A stretch of 64,000 nt of DNA from Pontibacter beigongshangensis (GCF_014332515.1 NZ_VFSD01000029.1:1-64000), one strand, 5' to 3'. Shown: positions 25,595-35,500, counted from the stretch's first letter. A program made the numbers and translations. Notes: a model not told the origin generated them from the letters alone.

Positions 25595-25768
25595 GGATTC
25601 GGGTTTTAAGGTAATTCCCAGAGATGGATGCCCTTATAGCTTCCCGGAAGTCTAAATTTTAGCGCCCCGGGAAACAGGGCATAAATGCCAGGATACCAGA
25701 CTTTTTTAACAGCAAGGCTTATGTGCGAAAGGATGATTATGTTAAGAGGTGCGCCGTAATTCATTTCC

Positions 25769-25812
25769 AAATTATTCCAATCAAAACTGACCTCCGGAGC
25801 TGCTGCGGCGGC
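25769..25812 (+). repeat. Dispersed intergenic repeat, copy 9
   Basis: On the plus strand: AATTATTCCAATCAAAACTG, ACCTCCGGAGC, then TGCTGCGGCGGC as a short GC-rich tail. It lies antisense upstream of the GH5 gene. Confidence 0.8.
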
Positions 25813-25865
25813 AGCTCCGGAGAGCGACAGGTTTCGCCTGCATGTACCTAACACAACTTCAGTAA

Positions 25866-26774
25866 TTATTCAGCAGACCCGCCCTGAGTGGAAGCGGGAA
25901 TTTCCGAGATGGTGTATTCAGAGAATCGGGAGGCATCTACTGGCTTGAACAGCAGCTGTGAAAACACATACAGGTCGTTTTTCCAGACCTTAAAATCGTG
26001 GCCGCCTGGCTCTACGTAAAAGATGTGTGGTACCTGGTTACCCGTAAGATACTCGTGCGTGCGTGTGCTGATTCGCATCAGATTATCGTCTGTCCCACAC
26101 GAAATCCAGAGCAGCTGCAGCTTCTTTTTGGCTTCTGCCAGATCAGGAAGCAATTCCTGAGGGGCTTTGGTATTGGGTGCTGACGAAAACCCGCCTACCC
26201 AGGCGAACTTATCCAGGTTGCCTAAGCCGAAGTTCAACGACTGGCCGCCCCCCATCGACAAGCCCGCAATAGCACGACGCTTCTGATCTTTATGGACAGG
26301 ATAATTCTTTTCGATGAAAGGGATCAGGTCGTGGAGCAGATCCTTCTCAAAATTGGCAAAGGCCTGTACTTTGGTGCTGTCGAAGATATTTCCCACCGGC
26401 CGATCATCTGCCATGGCCCGGCCATTGGGCAGCACCACGATCATGGGCTCAAGTTTGCCCTGGGCATACAGGTTATCCAGGATAATTTGTGGCTGGCCAT
26501 TCCGTAGCCACTCATACTGATCACCGCCAATCCCGTGCAACAGGTATAAGACGGGATATTTCTTTTTTGTGGAATAACCGGGCGGGGTATAAACCAGTGA
26601 TGTGCGTTTTACGCCTACTGATTTTGAATCATAGGTTACCGTATCAATTTTCCCTTGCGGAATATTTGCCTGTAGCTGATCGAACCCCTGTGGGGCCATT
26701 TTTTCTATGGATTGTGCCCATGTCAAACATGTACATAAAAATACATAGAGAACTGTAAGTGCAGGTTTTTTCAT
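25866..26774 (-). CDS. CE1 family esterase (feruloyl or acetylxylan esterase)
   Basis: A 302-aa secreted alpha/beta hydrolase (signal peptide ending TWAQS). Catalytic triad candidates are Ser in AGLSMGGGQS, Asp in CGTDDNLM and His in EPGGHDFKVW. The oxyanion region is LYLLHGIGGDQYEW. CE1 enzymes of xylan loci release ferulate or acetate from arabinoxylan. It sits between the GH10/CBM gene and GH5. Its leader holds two repeat copies facing each other. Confidence 0.92.
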   Translation of the reverse strand: MKKPALTVLYVFLCTCLTWAQSIEKMAPQGFDQLQANIPQGKIDTVTYDSKSVGVKRTSLVYTPPGYSTKKKYPVLYLLHGIGGDQYEWLRNGQPQIILDNLYAQGKLEPMIVVLPNGRAMADDRPVGNIFDSTKVQAFANFEKDLLHDLIPFIEKNYPVHKDQKRRAIAGLSMGGGQSLNFGLGNLDKFAWVGGFSSAPNTKAPQELLPDLAEAKKKLQLLWISCGTDDNLMRISTRTHEYLTGNQVPHIFYVEPGGHDFKVWKNDLYVFSQLLFKPVDASRFSEYTISEIPASTQGGSAE

Positions 26775-26857
26775 AGTCTCAGTTGTTAACTTCTCATTTA
26801 AATTCAGTCTTTAAACCATTCTTCAATTGCATGACTTCTGTCGTCATAGTCATGCGC

Positions 26858-26910
26858 AATTATTTAAATAAAAACGACCCTCCGCAGCCTGCTTTTCTGC
26901 TGCTGCTGCT
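26858..26910 (+). repeat. Dispersed intergenic repeat, copy 10
   Basis: On the plus strand: AATTATTTAAATAAAAACGA, CCCTCCGCAGCC, then TTTTCTGCTGCTGCTGCT. It faces copy 11 across 62 bp. Confidence 0.85.
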
Positions 26911-26972
26911 ATAAACAATTTCAGTCACATCAACGCATCTTATGTTATATTGCGAAGCCAAGGCAGGCCTGG

Positions 26973-27024
26973 AGCAGCAGCAGCAGTAGAACATTCCGGA
27001 GGACCTTTTTCATTAGAATAATTT
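26973..27024 (-). repeat. Dispersed intergenic repeat, copy 11
   Basis: On the minus strand: AATTATTCTAATGAAAAAGG, TCCTCCGGAATG, then CTGCTGCTGCTGCTCC. Its conserved frame reads like a short signal peptide (MKKVLRNVLLLLLLQACL) before a stop. Confidence 0.85.
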
Positions 27025-27166
27025 AGAGCCAGGCATCTTATCTGCTCCTGATGCCTCTGGCAAGACTTGCTCTATGGCTGCTACTCAATCTTTCGCCCCA
27101 GTAAGTTCCCCGCATCCTTTACGCTTACAGACTGATGTTACGCCTAAATTACTATGTGAGGGAAAG

Positions 27167-27293
27167 TCCCCCTTTGAAGGGGGTAAGGGGGATGTTTCAC
27201 GGGCAACAGAAAACCCAATTTACACTGCCACTAAAGATAATAATTCAGAAATTTTGATCTCAGGTGTAAGTCATCCCCCTACCCCAAGGGGGA
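27167..27293. repeat. C/G-rich inverted repeat pair
   Basis: TCCCCCTTTGAAGGGGG...TAAGGGGGATG at 27167-27194 is matched in reverse at 27271-27293 (CATCCCCCTACCCC, then AAGGGGGA). The pair encloses about 76 bp. Similar motifs flanked by GATGTTAC lie on both outer sides. It resembles dispersed noncoding repeats common in Bacteroidota chromosomes. Confidence 0.6.
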
Positions 27294-27425
27294 CAAAAAC
27301 TTCTTGTGTAACATCGTTAATACTTACTTTTTCCGCCTAACTCCTACCCTGCTAAGTGTTAGCAATAAGAATCTGCTGCTTTACAGCAACATCATCTTAT
27401 TGCTAACATATCCATTCATAACAGG

Positions 27426-29534
27426 TTATCTGGCTCCCTTCAATCCATCTGCGAAGCCTGAGTAAGCGGGCTTCCGGTTCAGGCCTGATGTCCAGAGGCC
27501 GGTTGGGTCTGCGGTTGGGCTCCAGGTGGTAATGCCGTAGCGTTTGCCGGCAGGAATTATCTGCATGTATGTTTCCACCACATACTGATACATTTCTTTC
27601 TGAGCGGCATAGTGAGCTTCGGTGGCTCCGTTGGCAACACCCAAGGTGACTTCAAATTCGGATATTCTTATTTGTTTGCCGGTAGCGGCAAGCAATTCCA
27701 ACATCTCTCTGATGCCGTCTTTGTTCGTGTCGATGCCGATGCGCATTTGTGTGTCTATACCGTCTACGGTGGCGCCCTGGCTTTCCAGGTACTCCACGTA
27801 TTTTATAAGTTCTCTGCATTTATTCAGGTTGCTATGCAGGTTGTTGTCGCTTATAAAGAGCAGATCGCTGGCTTTGCCTTGTTCCCTGGCCAGCTTAAAT
27901 GCTTGCGCGGCATAGTCGCGGCCCATGTAGTCCTGCCAGTAAAATTCGTCGCCGGCCAGATTTGCTTTACCCGCTCCGGTTTTGAGTTCAGCAGGGTTAG
28001 CATCGTCTAACGGCTCTTTCACCACATTCCAGGCATTCACGTAGGGCGACAAAGTTTTCACCATGCCAGAAATCCAGTGCTCCATGTGGTCCAAAAGAAT
28101 GGCCTTTTTCTCTTCAGGCGTTTTCTCGACCACGGTAGTTTCGCCACCGGAGGTGGCACCTTCCATGGTCAGTACCACTTTATCGATGTACACGGTTCCG
28201 GCAAATTCGCCATAGCTGATCACAAAGCGGTTTCTGGTTTCTGCGTTAATAGTGGTGGCAAGCTGCACATGCTTCCACTCGGTCGTGACACTCACCTGCC
28301 CAAATCCGTTCGAGCTAAAATCGGAGCTTTGCATTTCCGGCCTGATAACACCTTCTGCCGTGCCTTTTACCCAAAAACTCAGGTTATAGACCTTGCCATT
28401 CTGCAACGGCCCGCCGGGTAATTCATAAAGCGTTTGCACCTCCCAGAAGCCACCTGTTTTGGATGGGTTTGTTACCCAGAAGGCCTTTCCACCCTGTACT
28501 CCCATACCTGCTTCAGTAACTCCTCTGGTGGAGCCGTTACCCCATCCTCCAAATCCTGATCCTGTCTCAAAATCACCGGCGGGCACCAGGTTGTTCACAA
28601 TGCGCTCGCCCTGGGTATCGTACACATAAAAGTTTTTGGCATCCAGCAAATAGGTCACACCAGGCTGATACCCTAAATCGAAATGAAGTCTGATTTTATC
28701 GCCCTGAAAATCGCGGATTCTGAACTTTATTTCCTTCCAGCCGGGGGTGGTGGCAAATGTTGCCGTGGCCTTGCCGGTTTTCATCCAGTCTACTTCAGGT
28801 GTATTGTTGTTCAGTCCTTCAAACGCTACCCGTCCTTCTCCAGGCTTGTCGGACTTTATGTACAGGATCACTTCATATTCTTTTCCGGGCGCTACGGTAA
28901 TTTCCGGGCTCACCAGTTGCAGGTCCTGCGGTTGCGAAGCGCCGTTGCCGGAAACCAGTTTCACTGCTTTTCCTCTGCCCATTCCTTCATTCTCCACTAC
29001 AGAAACACCGGTGGTTGTGCTCCACCCCTGCAGCGTTCCGGACGTTAGCCCGGTAAGGTTCAGAGAATTTATGAAGGCAGGCGACTCTACGATCAGAGGT
29101 GTCAGCAAGCCCTTCAGGTAAGCGGCATTCTGGTTCAGGTGCCAGGTAAGCGACTGCCCGTAAACACTGGCACCGGCCGTTTTTACTGTAGAAACCAACA
29201 GTTCGGCATTGCCCAGGCTAAGACTTCCGTTTGATTGCACGATGGCACCATGGTTCAGCTCGGTCCGTGGCGTAACTTCATCAAAATTTCTGTTAACCAG
29301 CCTGTACATGACTCCTTTCGCCAGGTAGTCGGCGGAGGCAATACCCGCTCCTAGCTTAAACTCAGGATTGGCTTCCCTGTTGACGTAAGTTTTCAGGTCA
29401 CCATAGGCATCTATCGCCTCCTGTGCCTCAAAACTCAACGGTTTCTCCACATGGTACTCGAGAGGCTCGTGCTCACAGGCAGTTGCCATTACCAGACCCG
29501 TAACGCAAAGCCATGTTCTATATAAATGTTTCAT
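27426..29534 (-). CDS. GH10 endo-xylanase with CBM pair inserted in the barrel
   Basis: A 702-aa lipoprotein (lipobox VMATACEH). The GH10 barrel is split: residues about 45-150 (FKLGAGIAS, SVYGQSLTWHLNQN) and about 475-700. Two CBM4/9-like beta-sandwiches lie between (about 160-310 and 310-460). This layout matches the surface xylanase next to SusC/D in Bacteroides large-xylan loci. The acid/base Glu507 is in AWNVVKEPLDD and the nucleophile in IRISEFEVTL. The residue before the acid/base, normally Asn in GH10, is Lys506 here (codon AAA). It follows the binding lipoprotein by 26 bp and ends the SusC1-led operon. Confidence 0.92.
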   Translation of the reverse strand: MKHLYRTWLCVTGLVMATACEHEPLEYHVEKPLSFEAQEAIDAYGDLKTYVNREANPEFKLGAGIASADYLAKGVMYRLVNRNFDEVTPRTELNHGAIVQSNGSLSLGNAELLVSTVKTAGASVYGQSLTWHLNQNAAYLKGLLTPLIVESPAFINSLNLTGLTSGTLQGWSTTTGVSVVENEGMGRGKAVKLVSGNGASQPQDLQLVSPEITVAPGKEYEVILYIKSDKPGEGRVAFEGLNNNTPEVDWMKTGKATATFATTPGWKEIKFRIRDFQGDKIRLHFDLGYQPGVTYLLDAKNFYVYDTQGERIVNNLVPAGDFETGSGFGGWGNGSTRGVTEAGMGVQGGKAFWVTNPSKTGGFWEVQTLYELPGGPLQNGKVYNLSFWVKGTAEGVIRPEMQSSDFSSNGFGQVSVTTEWKHVQLATTINAETRNRFVISYGEFAGTVYIDKVVLTMEGATSGGETTVVEKTPEEKKAILLDHMEHWISGMVKTLSPYVNAWNVVKEPLDDANPAELKTGAGKANLAGDEFYWQDYMGRDYAAQAFKLAREQGKASDLLFISDNNLHSNLNKCRELIKYVEYLESQGATVDGIDTQMRIGIDTNKDGIREMLELLAATGKQIRISEFEVTLGVANGATEAHYAAQKEMYQYVVETYMQIIPAGKRYGITTWSPTADPTGLWTSGLNRKPAYSGFADGLKGAR

Positions 29535-29560
29535 ATCCTTCTAAATAACAGTTATAAATA

Positions 29561-30589
29561 TTATTTGAGCACCGGAGAAAATGTTTCCATGGTAACCCCT
29601 CGGTTCCTCATAACCAGGATATCGGTAGAGGTAATCTGCATATGATTAAAGTCCACTTTATAATCTAAGTAGAGCGCATCGCGGTCTGTATTGCCCCAGC
29701 TGTTCTTTTCTCCCTTTTTCACGAACTTCCCGCTACCGGTAACGCTGTAATCAGTAGAAGTGGAAGAAACCACGCAGTTGCCCTGCTCATCAAAAGTCAG
29801 CGTTAACTTAACATTGATATTGCTGCCTTCGGGGTCTTTGTAAATAACCGGGTACTCTAGCTGGGTCAGCGACTGGGTGGTTAGTTTAACTACTTCGTCG
29901 TTCTCCACATATTGCTTTTCCCGTACAATGGTCTGGTTAAGCGACGTATTGCCGTTTTTGCCTACTATCACATCCTTGCCCCGGCGCAGGTAAAATCCGT
30001 GCCATGGGTTAATGTACTTTACAGCGTACAGCACGAAATCTTTGGGAGCCACACTCCAGTCTCCGGCTACTACCCTGTTTGGATGGGCAACCAATGGCGT
30101 ACCGGATAAAATAGAGTCGGCATTCTCCACGCTGGTCATGCGCATCGGGATAACATAGGTATTTTTTAAGGCCTGCGGGTCTGCAAAGAACTCCGGCGTC
30201 AGCTCTATTTCTAACCCACCAATTAACTTGCCACTCGGAATCACAATCTTGTCTGATGTTAGTTTATAGTAACTGGCGGGCATAGTCTTTATGTCGGCGC
30301 CATTCGGGTTAAACAGCAGGTTGTTGCTAAGGGTGTTATCTATTGTTACCCCGATTGTAACCTCCTTTTTATTATCATAAACGCCTCCCGTAGTAGCCAT
30401 TATCTGAAACTTGCGCTGGTTATCAAGGGAGGTATCAAAGATATCTTCTCCCAGGGTAATGGTCCTGACAGGGTACTGATAGGCAAAATAGGTGGTCTGG
30501 TATTCGTAATCCGGATACACCCATTCCTGATTCTCGCATGAAGTCAGGATGGCAAGTAAGGCTACCAGCTTAAAACATATATTTTTCAT
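29561..30589 (-). CDS. Surface glycan-binding lipoprotein (DUF1735/DUF5627 type)
   Basis: A lipoprotein of about 342 aa (LLAILTSCEN). An N-terminal DUF1735-like immunoglobulin-type domain (about 20-150; VTIGVTIDNTLSNNLLFN, KIVIPSGKLIGGLEIELT) is followed by a beta-rich C-terminal domain (WHGFYLRRGKDVI, then YLDYKVDFNHMQITS) of the DUF5627 type. Such proteins lie between SusD and the endo-xylanase in xylan loci and bind the polysaccharide at the surface. The open frame extends to 30655, overlapping SusD2, but the ATG at 30589 gives MKNICFKLVALLAIL, a proper lipoprotein signal. Confidence 0.85.
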   Translation of the reverse strand: MKNICFKLVALLAILTSCENQEWVYPDYEYQTTYFAYQYPVRTITLGEDIFDTSLDNQRKFQIMATTGGVYDNKKEVTIGVTIDNTLSNNLLFNPNGADIKTMPASYYKLTSDKIVIPSGKLIGGLEIELTPEFFADPQALKNTYVIPMRMTSVENADSILSGTPLVAHPNRVVAGDWSVAPKDFVLYAVKYINPWHGFYLRRGKDVIVGKNGNTSLNQTIVREKQYVENDEVVKLTTQSLTQLEYPVIYKDPEGSNINVKLTLTFDEQGNCVVSSTSTDYSVTGSGKFVKKGEKNSWGNTDRDALYLDYKVDFNHMQITSTDILVMRNRGVTMETFSPVLK

Positions 30590-30644
30590 TTTCTTACATT
30601 TTGTTAGGTGAATTTTCGGTGAAAGCGACAGATTTTGTCTGCTC

Positions 30645-32405
30645 TTACCAGCCATTGTTTTGTGTTAAAGCATTAAACTTTAATATTTCGCTGTAAGGAA
30701 CAGGGCCATGCATCATATGCTCATTAAAGATTCTATCCTCCACCAGTATAGTCTGATGGTTTCCTCCTACAATCTCAACACCACGGGCCGGCTCGTTAAT
30801 ATTGGACTTCCACCGGCGTAAATCCCAGAAACGGAAGCCTTCAAAACTCAGCTCCAAACGACGCTCATTCTTAATTAACTCACGCATGGCATTCTGATCA
30901 GATCGGATCGACTCCAGGTAATTGTCTGGCTGGGTAATGCCGGCACGTCTTCTGATATTAGAGATTACATCATAAGCAGAGAACCCGTAAGCGCCGGTTC
31001 CTGAAGGGCCCCAGGCTTCGTTAGCAGCTTCGGCATAAGCCAGGTAAAGTTCTGTATACCGGATACGGGGCTGATAACGTGGCTGCGTGTTGGTAGACTG
31101 CGGGTTGAGGTTCACATCCTGACGGAGCAGTTTCTTTAAATAGTAACCAGTGCGTGTAGAAGTTTCTACCTTTCTCAGGGCATCGTTGGTTGTACCATCT
31201 GCTGCCGTTACCACTGTAGAATTGTTAACGCCGGCTGTGCCTCCGTTTACCAGGATGTAGCGTGTTAAACGCGGGTCGCGGTCGGCATAAGGAGCAGCAG
31301 GGTTAAAATTGCTGGAGGCATGCGAGATCGGAAACCCGTTGCTCATCGGGAAGGCGTCTACCAGGTTCTGTGTAGGATTAATCCGGCCACTGCCAAAAAG
31401 TGTAGGGGGGAAATGCAGTCGTTCAAGGTCATTGCTCTGGCCAAGGTCCGTCCTCCAAAGAATCTCCCGAGGATTAGCACCCGATGCCAACGCGGCGATC
31501 TCTGCTGTTTCGGCATACCAGGTCCCACCTTTAGGGTCCAGCCCGTTTATACCTCCATTCAGCTGCAGCACTTCGCCGGCATATCGGGCCGCATCCTCCC
31601 AGGTGGTGGTGTTGCCGGCACTATAGGCAGGGCTTGCAGCCAACAGAGCCGCCTGCGCTTTAATGGCTTTTGCAATACGGGCTGTCATGCGCTGCCGGGC
31701 ATATTCTCCAAACACACGATCGTACCTGTCTACCACATCTACCTCCGGACCATTGCGGTATTTTTCAGGAACCTGAGAGATGCTGGCTATTTTAGTGTAG
31801 TCTAGCGGAAGGAGTTCCTCTGCCTGCTTCAGATCGCTGTAGATTTGTTGCATACAAGCCTCAAACGTATCGCGCGGTTTGTTAAAGTCAGAATCCTTAT
31901 CCTCGGGCTCCAGTACAATCGGAACCCCCAGCAGGGTACCTCCGCTCCAGCCGGCATGGTTCTGCAGCAAATGATACATGAACAGTGCCCGGAGCCCGTA
32001 GGCTTCCCCTTTCATCCGGTCTCTGAACAGCATACTCACATTCGGATCGTTGGCCCACTGCACTTTGTCAACCTCCCGCAGCATAATGTTCAGGTACTGA
32101 ATGGCTGCTTTCGCGTTTGTCCACTGGTTAAACGGGTCCATGTTAGCTGCCCATTGCCCGGTAGCGGCTCTCAGGTAGTTGTTGTTAACGTCATTACTTA
32201 CCGCATCATCCGTTGCCACATCGTTAAAGGAGTATCCGTTGGTGGGGATACGTGCGTATCCGTTCAGCAGAATTCCCTGCGCAAATATGGGCTCTCCATG
32301 CATGGCATCAATCTCCCGTATGTTCTGGTTGGCAGGTTCGAACATATCCTCACAGCTACTAAAGGTAAAGGCCACTGCTAAAAAGAATATTAACTTCCTT
32401 TTCAT
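30645..32405 (-). CDS. SusD/RagB-like glycan-binding lipoprotein 2
   Basis: A 586-aa outer-membrane lipoprotein (lipobox TFSSCEDM, Cys about 19). The SusD-like N-terminal domain (about 20-250; MKGEAYGLRALFMYHLLQ is the TPR signature) and the RagB/SusD C-terminal domain (about 290-586; RYTELYLAYAEAANEAWG, ELIKNERRLELSFEGFRFWDLRRW) are clear. It forms the lid of the SusC2 transporter and binds xylan oligosaccharides. It lies 23 bp downstream of SusC2. Confidence 0.95.
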   Translation of the reverse strand: MKRKLIFFLAVAFTFSSCEDMFEPANQNIREIDAMHGEPIFAQGILLNGYARIPTNGYSFNDVATDDAVSNDVNNNYLRAATGQWAANMDPFNQWTNAKAAIQYLNIMLREVDKVQWANDPNVSMLFRDRMKGEAYGLRALFMYHLLQNHAGWSGGTLLGVPIVLEPEDKDSDFNKPRDTFEACMQQIYSDLKQAEELLPLDYTKIASISQVPEKYRNGPEVDVVDRYDRVFGEYARQRMTARIAKAIKAQAALLAASPAYSAGNTTTWEDAARYAGEVLQLNGGINGLDPKGGTWYAETAEIAALASGANPREILWRTDLGQSNDLERLHFPPTLFGSGRINPTQNLVDAFPMSNGFPISHASSNFNPAAPYADRDPRLTRYILVNGGTAGVNNSTVVTAADGTTNDALRKVETSTRTGYYLKKLLRQDVNLNPQSTNTQPRYQPRIRYTELYLAYAEAANEAWGPSGTGAYGFSAYDVISNIRRRAGITQPDNYLESIRSDQNAMRELIKNERRLELSFEGFRFWDLRRWKSNINEPARGVEIVGGNHQTILVEDRIFNEHMMHGPVPYSEILKFNALTQNNGW

Positions 32406-32428
32406 ATTTTCTAAATTTTAAATTCTTG

Positions 32429-35400
32429 TTAGAATAATGCTTTCACACCTACATTATAGAAGCGGGTTTGAGGAGCACTACCCACATTCATCTCCATTAA
32501 TTCACGTTCTTTAGAGAGCGTGAGTAGGTTGAAGCCACTGGCGTATACACCCAATTCTCGGATAAAGGAGTTTCCTAAAACGCTCTGAGGCAGATCATAT
32601 GAAATCTGCACCTTAGGCAAGTCAAATCTGTTACTCTTATATAGCCAGAAGTCCGAATTTCGGAAATTGTTGTTTCTGCCTAAGGTGGTCAGGCGCGGAT
32701 AGGTGGCCGTGGCCTTGGTATCTTCGGTCCAGCGCTCACGTGCTATCTCAGAATACTTGTCTTCGCCAGCCATCCAGAAATAGGAGCTGTTCTTCATGGC
32801 ATGCGCACCAAAGCGGCCAAGTCCTAAGGCAAAAAAGGTAAAGTTTTTCCACTTAGCTGTCAGGTTGAGGCCCAATGTGAGCGGCGCTCCATACCATCCA
32901 CCCCTTCCCAGAAAAATTTCATCCTGCGCATTAATCTGCCCGTCGCCGTTCTGATCCTTGTATTTCAGGTCGCCTGGTCTTACCTGACCGAAAGTCTGTA
33001 TTGGGGAGTTGGCTATGTCTTCATCATCCATAAAAAAGCCTTCGCTTTGTAAGCCCCAGATGGCATCCAGCGGTCTGCCTTGTCTGTTCTGGAATTCATC
33101 TTCGTACAGCTCTGCCCGTCTGGTGGCTTTGGTCTTATAGTAACTTCCTACAAACCCTAACGTCCAGCCTACGTTCCCGAGCTGTTTGTTCAGGTTCATG
33201 TTAAAATCGTAACCTACCCTACGGTCGTTGTTATAGTTCACATAGGGGATAAAGGACGAGTTGGGCCAGCCTGTTGTGAAGTAACTCGGATATAAGGCAG
33301 ATGCCTGCACCACATTTCCGGTGATTTCGTTGGCAAAGAATGCCCCTTCCATGGTCAGAAAACCTTTGAACAAAGACACTTCGGCCCCTACATTCACTTC
33401 ATCCCTCCTGGCAAAAGTCAGATCCGGGTTCGATCCGCGTCTTGAGTCGGTGGTCCTGTTAAGGGAGCCGTCCCGCCAGCTGTACCATGCCCCGTCTGTC
33501 TGGGTATAGGCCGCTGTATACAGGTAATAGTCCGGGATATTCAGGTCGGTATGCAACCTGCCCGCCGACACCGACAGTTTCAGGTTATCCACAACAGAGG
33601 AACCTTGCAGAAAATCCTCTTCACTGATGCGCCAGCCAAAAGAAACAGTAGGTGAAAAAGCCTGACGATTAGCCTCCGGCAGCCTGGCAGAATGAATAAC
33701 CGCTCCGTTGAAATCGGCATAGTACCTGTTCCTGAAATTGTAACCCAGGTGAAGCCCCAGGTTGGCATTGCTCGTTTTATGATACTCTCCGGAGTTTGAC
33801 CGCTGGAAACCGTTGGCCACCAGCATGGCCGAAATGTTGTGGTGGTCGTTTACTGTGTTCAGGTAGTTTAGCTGCCCCGTTAAAGCTAATGTCTGCCGGT
33901 AGGCGCTACCAGTAATATTCTGGACACCCGGCCTGGCATCAGCAGGGCCCCAACTTTCTAGTTTACTTATTTGGTCGTATCCTGCATACCTATTCCACTT
34001 GGCTTCGAATACTGTGTATTGGTTATTAAAGGATTGGTTATATGAAGTGGCATAATCAACACCAAAAGTAGATTCAAAGCTTAACCCCTTTAGCACTCTG
34101 CTTAGATTTGCACCAACTGCCGTATTAAACTGAAACTGACGGCTGGTATACTGATTGCTTCCTCCGGCATAGATGGCTGCAAACGGGTTTGTCTGGTCTA
34201 ACTGCGTACCGCCCAGTACGTATTTGCCATCTATGATATTCCTGGTATTGTTCACCATCTGCCACGAAGCCTCATCGTTTTCTTCGATCATGCTGAGTGG
34301 AACTAGTGGAGCGAATCTGTTGGGACGAAGCGTGGCAGCGCTCTGCCAGTAGTCTGTATTCACTCCCCGCCCGTTATAGTAGATAGCAGAAGCATCTACT
34401 TTCGCATAAATATAATCGGTTATATCCACATCAACATTTCCGCGCACATTGAAGCGATCGGAATTATTGTTGTCAACAGCTTCGCCGAAGTTCAGTAAGG
34501 ACCCCTCCGTATTAAACCCGATGTTTGTATAGTAGCGGGCTTTATTATTACCTCCGGTTATTTCTACCGTACCGTCGTGCCGGTTATAGGACTTCTTCAG
34601 GTATTCCGATGAGAAATAATTCACATCGTGGTATCGGTAAGGGTTTGTTCCGGAAGCATGATTGTAGATTTCATCTTCACTATACCTTTCTGTCAACCCA
34701 TCATTCCGTAGCGCCTCATTAAAGAGCGTCATGTATTCTGCTGAACCGAGGTAATTTGGGTAGCTTTTGGGCACATGTACCCCGCTGTTTACCCTGGCCC
34801 TAATCCGGAGAGGTTTAGCCTCGCCTCTTTTTGTAGTGATGTATACAACCCCCTTGGCGCCACGGCTACCATAAAGTGCAACCGCTGACACACCCTTCAG
34901 AAAAGTAATCTGTTCGATTTCGGTGGGCATCACGCTTCCCGCATCACGGGGTACTCCGTCTACCAATACCAGGTAACTATCCATGCCCCAGATGTTGCCA
35001 TGGAAGCCATTTACCAGACCCTCCATATTCTCCATGCTGGAGATGGTATAGTTTTTTTCCAGCATGTCGGCCACGTTGATAACGGATACGTCTCCGTGCA
35101 GGTCGTTTCTGGCTACCTGCCGATGTGCTACCTGTACTGGTCTGGAATTCCGGTCCAGGTCTATGGTAATGTCGGTTAAGTCCGAAGTCGCCACAACAGA
35201 CGCTGATTTGTACCCGGCGGCATCTACCGTCAGGATAGCATTGGGGGAGGTGCTGATGGTAAACGCGCCTAAGGAGTCTGTAACGGCATTACTGGTATTG
35301 TCCTGTCCATTTTTAACCAGGACACCACTAAGCGGCTTTCCTTTTGCATCCCGAACGATCGCCTTCACATTAATTCTATCAGAGGTCTGGGCATGCAGCA

Positions 35401-35458
35401 TTACGGGCAATACCGTGATCAGAGCACCAAGCACCACTTTTTTATATAAGTATTTCAT
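32429..35458 (-). CDS. SusC/RagA-family TonB-dependent transporter 2
   Basis: An outer-membrane oligosaccharide importer of about 1009 aa. Signal peptide (MKYLYKKVVLGALITVL), carboxypeptidase-D-like regulatory domain (about 30-105), plug domain (about 120-215) with the SusC signature LKGVSAVALYGSRGAKGV, then the 22-strand barrel ending NVGVKALF. An upstream ATG at 35479 would add seven residues; I prefer 35458. It pairs with SusD2. It is more divergent than SusC1: the first plug motif is less typical and no STN domain is present. It lies about 40 bp after SusD1. Confidence 0.94.
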   Translation of the reverse strand: MKYLYKKVVLGALITVLPVMLHAQTSDRINVKAIVRDAKGKPLSGVLVKNGQDNTSNAVTDSLGAFTISTSPNAILTVDAAGYKSASVVATSDLTDITIDLDRNSRPVQVAHRQVARNDLHGDVSVINVADMLEKNYTISSMENMEGLVNGFHGNIWGMDSYLVLVDGVPRDAGSVMPTEIEQITFLKGVSAVALYGSRGAKGVVYITTKRGEAKPLRIRARVNSGVHVPKSYPNYLGSAEYMTLFNEALRNDGLTERYSEDEIYNHASGTNPYRYHDVNYFSSEYLKKSYNRHDGTVEITGGNNKARYYTNIGFNTEGSLLNFGEAVDNNNSDRFNVRGNVDVDITDYIYAKVDASAIYYNGRGVNTDYWQSAATLRPNRFAPLVPLSMIEENDEASWQMVNNTRNIIDGKYVLGGTQLDQTNPFAAIYAGGSNQYTSRQFQFNTAVGANLSRVLKGLSFESTFGVDYATSYNQSFNNQYTVFEAKWNRYAGYDQISKLESWGPADARPGVQNITGSAYRQTLALTGQLNYLNTVNDHHNISAMLVANGFQRSNSGEYHKTSNANLGLHLGYNFRNRYYADFNGAVIHSARLPEANRQAFSPTVSFGWRISEEDFLQGSSVVDNLKLSVSAGRLHTDLNIPDYYLYTAAYTQTDGAWYSWRDGSLNRTTDSRRGSNPDLTFARRDEVNVGAEVSLFKGFLTMEGAFFANEITGNVVQASALYPSYFTTGWPNSSFIPYVNYNNDRRVGYDFNMNLNKQLGNVGWTLGFVGSYYKTKATRRAELYEDEFQNRQGRPLDAIWGLQSEGFFMDDEDIANSPIQTFGQVRPGDLKYKDQNGDGQINAQDEIFLGRGGWYGAPLTLGLNLTAKWKNFTFFALGLGRFGAHAMKNSSYFWMAGEDKYSEIARERWTEDTKATATYPRLTTLGRNNNFRNSDFWLYKSNRFDLPKVQISYDLPQSVLGNSFIRELGVYASGFNLLTLSKERELMEMNVGSAPQTRFYNVGVKALF

Positions 35459-35500
35459 ATGTTCAGTTTTAAACTTCATAACTTCATATAATGACTGGTA

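Larger units (their letters stand above)
26775..27425. other. Intergenic region with facing repeats
   Basis: A 651-bp gap holding repeat copies 10 and 11 in convergent orientation and a C/G-rich inverted repeat pair at 27167-27293. The frame at 27074-27340 on the plus strand is made of this repeat and has no domain. Confidence 0.5.

Noticed and set aside
26971..26986. CAG/CTG microsatellite as an independent feature
   Set aside because: CAG runs occur repeatedly, but always as the tail of the dispersed repeat with its fixed head, so they are part of that element.
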